IMG/VR virus record: IMGVR_UViG_3300030116_002175
Location: 1 to 27,220 of that record
Source: a virus
Length of the DNA: 27,220 nt
Reading direction: 5' to 3' (one strand)
Each line of letters starts with the position of its first letter. Position 1 is the stretch's first letter. Below the pieces are notes generated by a model. It had not been told where the DNA came from and did no database searches. It saw nothing but the letters and a program-made list of their open reading frames with translations. A program made the translations under genes and the position numbers. Shown here piece after piece: positions 22,960-27,220 of the stretch.

Positions 22960-24116
22960 ACACCATAACACCTGACACTCAAAACTTAACACCTTTTAAT
23001 CCATCAGACGCTTTACCAGCACCAAGAGTCAAAGGAACATTATTACCTTTTTCAGTAAAAAAATTTGGTGAAGATAAAGATGTGCAGTTTGATACACCAG
23101 AGTTTGTAGACTCAATGATTGAAAGTTTTAAACTTCCTGGAAAAGCCTTAACGGGACAACTTGGTATAGCCTCTATTGATAACCCTATGTTTACACAAGG
23201 AGCAACACAATTTACGTCTGATTTTGGATTAAACCTCGCCTTATTGAATGCTGTTAGAGCTCCAAGTGCTGTAAAAACTGGACAACTAAATATTATAGCA
23301 TCACATAATGCTAAAGATGGACCTAAAATATTAAAAAAACATGTAGATATGATTGCTAAAGAAGGTATGGATGCAACTTTTCAAAAAAATAAATCTTTCC
23401 AAGACCCTATAGATGGTAGATTAAGTTTTGAAATAGATACAAGTAAAATGTCTATACCAGAAAAATTTACAAAGACAAAAACATTTGAAAACCAACAAGT
23501 AAAACTTACCGATATTTTACAAGGTATGCCTGATTTATTCAAACAATACCCACAACTCAAAAAAGTTAAGGTATTTATGAGTGATGATCGTGACATTGTA
23601 TCAGAGGGAGGTGGAGCGGCATCAATTTTGACTAATGAAATAATTTTAGATAAAGTATTAATAAAATTATCTAATAGAGACAAAATTAGTAAAGAAATGT
23701 TAGAAGAAACAGTTATGCACGAAGTTCAACATTTTGTTGATAACATAGAGCGAAGATCTGCTGGTAGTAGTCCTAGTAGTGTTTTTGCACAAATAGCAGA
23801 TGGCAATGAAGGAGCAGTTAAGAGAGCGTTGAAAATAGCATTGGCAACGGATATTTATAAAAATAATGCTGGAGAAGTTAGAGCTAGAATGGTTGAACAA
23901 CGTCTCAAAAAAGGCATGGAAGGTGAGTTTCCTGATCCAGACGTAAGTCCAGAAAACATTATAAAAAACGAAGATTTATTATTAGAGCTTGTCAATCAGT
24001 CAAAAGGTGTGCCAAAATTAAGGGACGTTATGAAAGGTCAAGATGAATCTTTTATGAGACAAACAAATAGATCATTGTTAAAAGCTGTCAAAGGCGAAAG
24101 AGATGATGGAATATAA
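22956..24116 (+). CDS. Virion-block protein with zincin-like HEVQH motif, 386 aa
   Basis: A GTG start at 22956 overlaps the preceding TGA by four bases. Residues about 240-315 carry ILTNEIILDKVLIK, EETVMHEVQHFVDNIERRSA (H255, E256, H259) and KNNAGEVRARMVEQRL (E307). HExxH followed by a downstream 'AGE.RAR' glutamate is the arrangement I recall in zincin-like domains of large polyvalent phage proteins (possibly LPD23, unverified). It suggests a metallopeptidase, perhaps ejected with DNA to cleave a host protein or to process the virion. An N-terminal HNAKDGPKILKKHVDM stretch could be another domain. Proteolysis is unproven; the motif may be a structural remnant. Confidence 0.68.
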   Translation: MNTITPDTQNLTPFNPSDALPAPRVKGTLLPFSVKKFGEDKDVQFDTPEFVDSMIESFKLPGKALTGQLGIASIDNPMFTQGATQFTSDFGLNLALLNAVRAPSAVKTGQLNIIASHNAKDGPKILKKHVDMIAKEGMDATFQKNKSFQDPIDGRLSFEIDTSKMSIPEKFTKTKTFENQQVKLTDILQGMPDLFKQYPQLKKVKVFMSDDRDIVSEGGGAASILTNEIILDKVLIKLSNRDKISKEMLEETVMHEVQHFVDNIERRSAGSSPSSVFAQIADGNEGAVKRALKIALATDIYKNNAGEVRARMVEQRLKKGMEGEFPDPDVSPENIIKNEDLLLELVNQSKGVPKLRDVMKGQDESFMRQTNRSLLKAVKGERDDGI

Positions 24117-24566
24117 ATGAATATAGAACAATTACAAAAAGAAATAGCTGAAGACGAAGGTTGTGTACACGAAATATATTTAGACCATTTAGGTTTACCG
24201 ACCTTTGGTATTGGTCATTTAGTAAAAGAAACTGATCCTGAATACGATCAACCAGTTGGGACTCCAGTATCGGAGGATAGGGTTGATGCTTGTTTTGCGT
24301 CTGATATACAAATCACATTGAATGATTGCAACAAGTTATATCCCAACTACGATGACTTACCTGAAGAGGTACAATTAATCATCGCCAACATGATGTTCAA
24401 TATGGGTTACCCTAGAATGTCTGGATTTAAGAAGATGAAAGAAGCAGTTGACAGTGGTGACTGGGTTGAAGCATCTGAACAAATGAAAGATTCTAGATGG
24501 TATCGCCAAGTGACTAATCGTGCTGACAGACTCGTAAATAGAATGATGGTGGTTAATATTGTATAG
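24117..24566 (+). CDS. T4-type lysozyme (GH24 muramidase) endolysin, 149 aa
   Basis: The ATG follows the previous stop directly. The N-terminus aligns with the T4 lysozyme active site: EDEGCVHEIYLDHLGLPTFG then IGHL. This gives catalytic Glu14, Asp23 and Thr29 in the E-x8-D-x5-T spacing, with His34 matching the conserved His after GxG. The C-terminal LVNRMM/ADRLVN region also fits. The full-length domain is present with no signal peptide or N-terminal anchor, so a holin is needed for release. Genes for two membrane proteins follow immediately, forming a lysis block. It degrades peptidoglycan at the end of infection. Confidence 0.93.
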   Translation: MNIEQLQKEIAEDEGCVHEIYLDHLGLPTFGIGHLVKETDPEYDQPVGTPVSEDRVDACFASDIQITLNDCNKLYPNYDDLPEEVQLIIANMMFNMGYPRMSGFKKMKEAVDSGDWVEASEQMKDSRWYRQVTNRADRLVNRMMVVNIV

Positions 24567-24574
24567 AGGTAGTC

Positions 24575-25054
24575 ATGGATCCAGCTTCAATTGGACTGGC
24601 AATAACAGCGGCGAGTAAAGCCTTCACAGCAATTAAAAATGGTTTTGCAATCGGTCGTGATATTGAATCTATGGGTAAAGATTTAGGTCGTTGGATGGGT
24701 GCGTTGAGTGATATTGATAATGCTGAAAAGTCAGCAAAAAATGCCTCTCCACTCAGAAAATTATTTAAAGGTAAAGAAATAGAGGCGAGTGCCATTGAGG
24801 CTTTTACTGCCAAGAAAAAGTTAGAAGCACAAAGGCAAGAATTAAAATCATTCATAAATTTTCATTATGGACCCCAATCTTGGAATGAAATATTACATAT
24901 GGAAGCAGAAATAAGGAAACAAAGACAAAAAGAAATTTATGAACGTCAAGAACTTATACGAAAAATATGGGAGTACATTGGTTGGTTTATTTTATTTTGC
25001 ACAGTCATAGGTTTTGTATTTTTTCTTGCATGGTTATATAAGGAAAGTAGATGA
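24575..25054 (+). CDS. C-terminally anchored membrane protein of the lysis block, 159 aa
   Basis: AGAGGT (24565-24570) lies five bases before the ATG. The N-terminal part is Ala-rich (IGLAITAASKAFTAIKNGFA), then helical and charged (EIRKQRQKEIYERQELIRKI). One strong membrane span covers about residues 134-155 (YIGWFILFCTVIGFVFFLAW) with a short positive tail. I recall similar 'IKNGFAIGRDIESMGKDLGR' proteins next to lysozyme genes in marine phages, without experimental role. It could be a spanin-like or holin-helper protein. No lipobox is seen. It overlaps the next start by ATGA. Confidence 0.68.
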   Translation: MDPASIGLAITAASKAFTAIKNGFAIGRDIESMGKDLGRWMGALSDIDNAEKSAKNASPLRKLFKGKEIEASAIEAFTAKKKLEAQRQELKSFINFHYGPQSWNEILHMEAEIRKQRQKEIYERQELIRKIWEYIGWFILFCTVIGFVFFLAWLYKESR

Positions 25055-25371
25055 CACAGAAAAAATTACAAAAAGAATCTATTTATGCTGAGTATGATGA
25101 AGATGGTGATGGTGTAGTTACTGACGAAGAACTCAGTCACATAAAAGAAATTAAAGAAACAGAAACTAAATTACGCAAAAATCTTGCACAATTACGCATG
25201 GCAAGATACACCCTAATAGGTATGGGAGTGTTCACAGTGGCAATGTTCTTTGTTCCACTAGAAAGAGTAGAGGCATTAGCTGATATTAGTAATTTATTCT
25301 ATATTTCTGGTGCTGGAATAGTTGGAACTTACATGGGGACTACTGCCTACATGACCAAGAATGGGAAGTAA
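25051..25371 (+). CDS. Putative holin with an EF-hand-like loop, 106 aa
   Basis: The start is in an ATGA overlap, with AAGGAAAG upstream. Residues 16-27 (DEDGDGVVTDEE) are a canonical EF-hand loop: Asp at positions 1, 3 and 5, Gly at 6, Val at 8 and Glu at 12. A charged coil follows. Two membrane segments lie at about 53-70 (YTLIGMGVFTVAMFFVPL) and 80-101 (NLFYISGAGIVGTYMGTTAY). Small size, two spans and position after the lysozyme fit a class II-type holin. The calcium-binding loop is unusual for holins in general, though I recall it in similar marine phage proteins. It is the last rightward late gene. Confidence 0.7.
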   Translation: MTQKKLQKESIYAEYDEDGDGVVTDEELSHIKEIKETETKLRKNLAQLRMARYTLIGMGVFTVAMFFVPLERVEALADISNLFYISGAGIVGTYMGTTAYMTKNGK

Positions 25372-25443
25372 TTTTAGGGTACAAACATACCACTTACCCA
25401 CGCTCCAATGACTGTATCGAGCTTATTCGGATCCGTTTTTTCT

Positions 25444-26880
25444 TCAAACTATCCAATCTGTTACATTTTCTTGTAAAACCACACTAGCAAGATTAATTTT
25501 GTTTTTAAGAGCTTGTAACACTTTTTCATCTACTGTTTTGTCGGCAATAATATCAATATAAGTAACTTTATTTACTTGTCCAATGCGATGTGCTCTATCT
25601 TCACTTTGTAAACGCACCTCTAAATCATAACTATTACTATAATATATAACTGTAGATGCTTGAGTTAGTGTTAATCCATAACCTCCAGTTCTAGGTTGCC
25701 CAACAAAAAACCTTACTGGACTATCTGGGTTTTGGAAAGCACTAACAGCATAGTCACGTTGATCAGTTGTGGTTTCACCATAATAACTAACTACACTTTC
25801 TACACCATACATTCTACCTATGAGTTGTTCTATTAGTACGATGTCCATTGTAAAGTTCGCCCATATAATAACTTTGCCATCTATTTCATCAAGCATTACT
25901 TCTAACTCATTTAGTTTTGTTGATGGAAAGTTTTTTATTGTTCCATCATCTAACTTTACATGACCAGAACACACTTGTTGGAGTCTGAGTAATTGTGTCA
26001 ATATTGTGGTGGGAGTTACTGTGCCTTCTTCACATATACCAAGTGCTATCTTTTTTATATCATCATACATTTTACGTTGTGTATCACTTAACTCAACAAT
26101 ACGCTTGGTGTATACTTTATCAGGTAAATCCAAACAATCTTGTTTACGCACTCTAAAACTAAAATTATCTAACAAACCATTTAGCTCCTTTAAATTTTTG
26201 TATCCTACTATTTGGTTAAAACTATATGAACCTAAATTACGACGCTTTATAATCGCATACTCATATTGGAAACTATAAAAACTTTTATGACCTAATAGAG
26301 TTGGATTTAAAAACTCACATTGTGTATATAAATCCATAGGGCTTTTTGTTATAGGACTACCAGTCATAATCCTACGGAACTTGGCACTCTTTCCAAGTTT
26401 CACTATAGACTTTGTTCGTTTTGCTTTTTTACTTTTTATTGTAGTGCTTTCATCAATAGCCATAAGCACCGTATGAGCTAACAAAAACTTTTCGGCTACT
26501 TCTACACCTTTGCGTGTGCTAAAGGCTTCTATATTCATTAGGAATATTTTTAAATTATCGTTTGGTACAAATAAACTTTTCCAAGTCTGTAAAAACTTTT
26601 GTGTGTGATTAGGTTGCCATACACAGATATCAGTTAGCACATGTTCTGGCATATGAGTTGGTATCTCATTACGAGACCAGTTTCTATATACACCTTTTGG
26701 TGCAATAATCAAAACACCAGTTATATGTCCTCTGTCATATAACACACTAAAATTATCTATCAAAACCTTAGACTTACCAGTTCCCATATCCATAAAAAAA
26801 GCAAACTCTTCCAAGTTCCACCCTTTCCTTAGAGCTGTTAGCTGATGCTCATAAGGTTGTAATTTAAACTTATATTTCAT
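25444..26880 (-). CDS. SNF2-family DNA helicase/translocase, 478 aa
   Basis: This is the only leftward gene. The ATG at 26880 is chosen over a TTG at 26910, since the TTG lies upstream of a good -10 box (TATAAT, 26905-26900) and lacks a ribosome site. Motifs: LQPYEHQ (7-13), Walker A DMGTGKS (31-37), VLIIAPKGVYRNW (57-69), motif II DEST (143-146), LTGSP-like MTGSPI (172-177), and in the second RecA lobe FVGQPRTGGYGLTLTQAS plus EDRAHRIGQ (near 425-435). DEST and HRIGQ mark the SNF2 group. Length is near the minimal phage form. It likely acts in replication or recombination, as UvsW-type proteins do. Confidence 0.93.
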   Translation of the reverse strand: MKYKFKLQPYEHQLTALRKGWNLEEFAFFMDMGTGKSKVLIDNFSVLYDRGHITGVLIIAPKGVYRNWSRNEIPTHMPEHVLTDICVWQPNHTQKFLQTWKSLFVPNDNLKIFLMNIEAFSTRKGVEVAEKFLLAHTVLMAIDESTTIKSKKAKRTKSIVKLGKSAKFRRIMTGSPITKSPMDLYTQCEFLNPTLLGHKSFYSFQYEYAIIKRRNLGSYSFNQIVGYKNLKELNGLLDNFSFRVRKQDCLDLPDKVYTKRIVELSDTQRKMYDDIKKIALGICEEGTVTPTTILTQLLRLQQVCSGHVKLDDGTIKNFPSTKLNELEVMLDEIDGKVIIWANFTMDIVLIEQLIGRMYGVESVVSYYGETTTDQRDYAVSAFQNPDSPVRFFVGQPRTGGYGLTLTQASTVIYYSNSYDLEVRLQSEDRAHRIGQVNKVTYIDIIADKTVDEKVLQALKNKINLASVVLQENVTDWIV

Positions 26881-26899
26881 TACAAAACTTTCTAACTTT

Positions 26900-26928
26900 A
26901 TTATATACAAAGTGTTTTGGATTTTAAG
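26900..26928 (-). promoter_or_regulatory. Candidate promoter of the helicase gene
   Basis: Read leftward, a perfect TATAAT lies at 26905-26900. A weak -35 (TTAAAA-type, four of six) lies about 16 bases upstream near 26927-26922. The start site would be near 26893, giving a leader of about 13 bases before the ATG at 26880. Only the -10 is convincing. Confidence 0.4.
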
Positions 26929-26969
26929 TATTTTTTGCTCAGCACGATATTATTCGCGGGACGGAAAAT

Positions 26970-26999
26970 ATATCGATATCTGATATTTAAATATCTGAT
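26970..26999. promoter_or_regulatory. Two perfect palindromes and a direct repeat (candidate operator or origin element)
   Basis: ATATCGATAT (26970-26979) and GATATTTAAATATC (26982-26995) are perfect palindromes of 10 and 14 bp, separated by two bases. ATATCTGAT occurs at 26976-26984 and again at 26991-26999. The site sits between the divergent promoters of the helicase and the rightward early gene. It could be bound by a dimeric regulator or serve as an origin element. AT-rich DNA makes such palindromes commoner, so function is uncertain. Confidence 0.5.
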
Positions 27000-27007
27000 T
27001 TATCATT

Positions 27008-27050
27008 TAGACTAAATTGTGTTTTACTACTATATATAAAAGTATATATT
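27008..27050 (+). promoter_or_regulatory. Candidate rightward early promoter region
   Basis: Two overlapping options exist. TAGACT (27008-27013), 17 bases, TATATA (27031-27036) would start near 27043. TTTACT (27023-27028), 16 bases, TATATT (27045-27050) would start near 27057, exactly at the stem of the leader RNA below. None is a perfect match. A rightward promoter is expected here because a GTG-started gene follows at 27188. Confidence 0.38.
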
Positions 27051-27056
27051 TATTAA

Positions 27057-27161
27057 TGCTAGTGTTTAGTAGTGTGACATGCAAACCGTTCACTTGGCTA
27101 CCAAAAGCCCCAAGCTCCTAGGCAAAGGGTGTGAGGTAGTGACAAGGGTTAAACACTAGCA
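27057..27161 (+). ncRNA. Candidate structured leader RNA (closing stem of 12 bp)
   Basis: TGCTAGTGTTTA (27057-27068) is perfectly complementary to TAAACACTAGCA (27150-27161). Inside, ACC and TCAC (27085-27087, 27090-27093) pair with GTGAGGT (27131-27137), leaving a GT bulge. Nested within is a hairpin, CTTGGCT/AGCC-CC-AAG (27093-27114). CTACC (27098-27102) can alternatively pair with GGTAG (27135-27139), which competes with the second helix. The element ends about 17 bases before the ribosome site AGGAGA (27178-27183) of the next gene and has no open reading frame. This is what a riboswitch, attenuator or protein-bound leader looks like. I could not match it to a known Rfam class. Confidence 0.5.
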
Positions 27162-27187
27162 AGACTAACAACAGCATAGGAGAAAGT

Positions 27188-27220
27188 GTGACTGTATTTA
27201 TTACGCAAGAAGTTCCTGGT
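27188..27220 (+). CDS. N-terminus of a conserved phage protein (3' end outside window)
   Basis: AGGAGA (27178-27183) precedes GTG at 27188, and eleven codons run to the window end: MTVFITQEVPG. I recall 'VTQEVPG' as the beginning of a conserved protein of unknown function in the early or replication region of marine phages. The strong ribosome site and clean start support a real gene, transcribed rightward and away from the helicase. Nothing more can be said from eleven residues. Confidence 0.62.
   Translation, partial: MTVFITQEVPG

Noticed and set aside
25372-25443. Possible bidirectional terminator between the holin candidate and helicase (GGGTA ... TACCC at 25377-25399; CGGATCCG then T-run near 25426-25440)
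   Set aside because: The five-base stem has a 13-base loop and no T-run next to it. CGGATCCG is a palindrome without room for a loop. Neither makes a convincing intrinsic terminator.
26880-26910. Helicase start at TTG 26910
   Set aside because: It has no Shine-Dalgarno and lies upstream of the best -10 box. The ATG at 26880 begins right before the conserved LQPYEHQ motif.
27057-27161. Glutamine (glnA/Downstream-peptide) riboswitch, because CGTTCA precedes a hairpin
   Set aside because: The conserved GACGGAAGTAGG-type 3' element is missing and the surrounding helices do not match as far as I recall.
1-27220. tRNA genes, integrase, insertion sequences or att sites
   Set aside because: I found no cloverleaf, transposase or recombinase coding sequence, or flanking repeats of that type. 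Nothing here indicates lysogeny.

Overview
The window is a contiguous piece of a tailed-phage genome carrying the structural half of a virion. It holds nearly the whole head, tail and DNA-ejection gene set, then lysis genes, one oppositely oriented helicase gene, and the first codons of a new rightward gene. The DNA is A+T-rich and the genes are packed head to tail, mostly with TAATG or ATGA stop/start overlaps. Many proteins (GVAGT-type repeat fibres, small K/R-rich proteins, a SPRY/lectin adhesin, an EF-hand membrane protein) have the look of uncultured marine phages infecting AT-rich marine bacteria such as SAR11-type hosts. The host assignment is inference. There are tail genes resembling the P22 gp4/gp10 accessory factors and a run of large internal virion proteins. 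No recognisable sheath, tube or baseplate genes are present, so a short-tailed (podovirus) virion is most likely.

Layout: 1-699 is the 3' end of the major capsid gene, closed by a strong intrinsic terminator (721-751) whose loop seems to hold the -35 of the next promoter. 814-1740 holds two beta-rich virion proteins. 1740-2961 is a chain of six very small genes, five of them strongly basic and one with a membrane segment. 2961-3832 holds an unrecognised 224-residue protein and a KKKSFAMGG repeat protein. 3832-6457 is the head-tail joining block, including a Rossmann-fold protein that looks like a sialyltransferase or MptE relative. 6459-12732 is the fibre/adhesin block: a small structural protein, a fibre made of 22-residue repeats with an inserted cupredoxin-like domain, a second fibre, an 823-residue lectin/SPRY adhesin and its probable assembly protein. 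12735-14842 encodes a gp10-like tail stabilisation protein split into two genes. 14839-24116 holds the internal or ejection proteins, the last with a zincin-like HEVQH motif. 24117-25371 is the lysis block (T4-type lysozyme and two membrane proteins, one with an EF-hand loop). 25444-26880 on the minus strand is an SNF2-type helicase. 26881-27187 is a divergent control region with palindromes and a 105-nt candidate structured leader RNA, followed by a GTG-started gene that runs off the end.

The late genes read rightward, and the helicase converges on their end. The divergent region at 26.9-27.2 kb would launch the helicase leftward and an early operon rightward. The observations I rate most worth checking are the leader RNA, the split gp10-like gene interrupted by the same repeat family that builds the fibre, the copper-site motif in the fibre, the terminator/promoter overlap, and the string of tiny basic proteins. 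All functional calls rest on reading the sequence and on memory of protein families. No database was searched.
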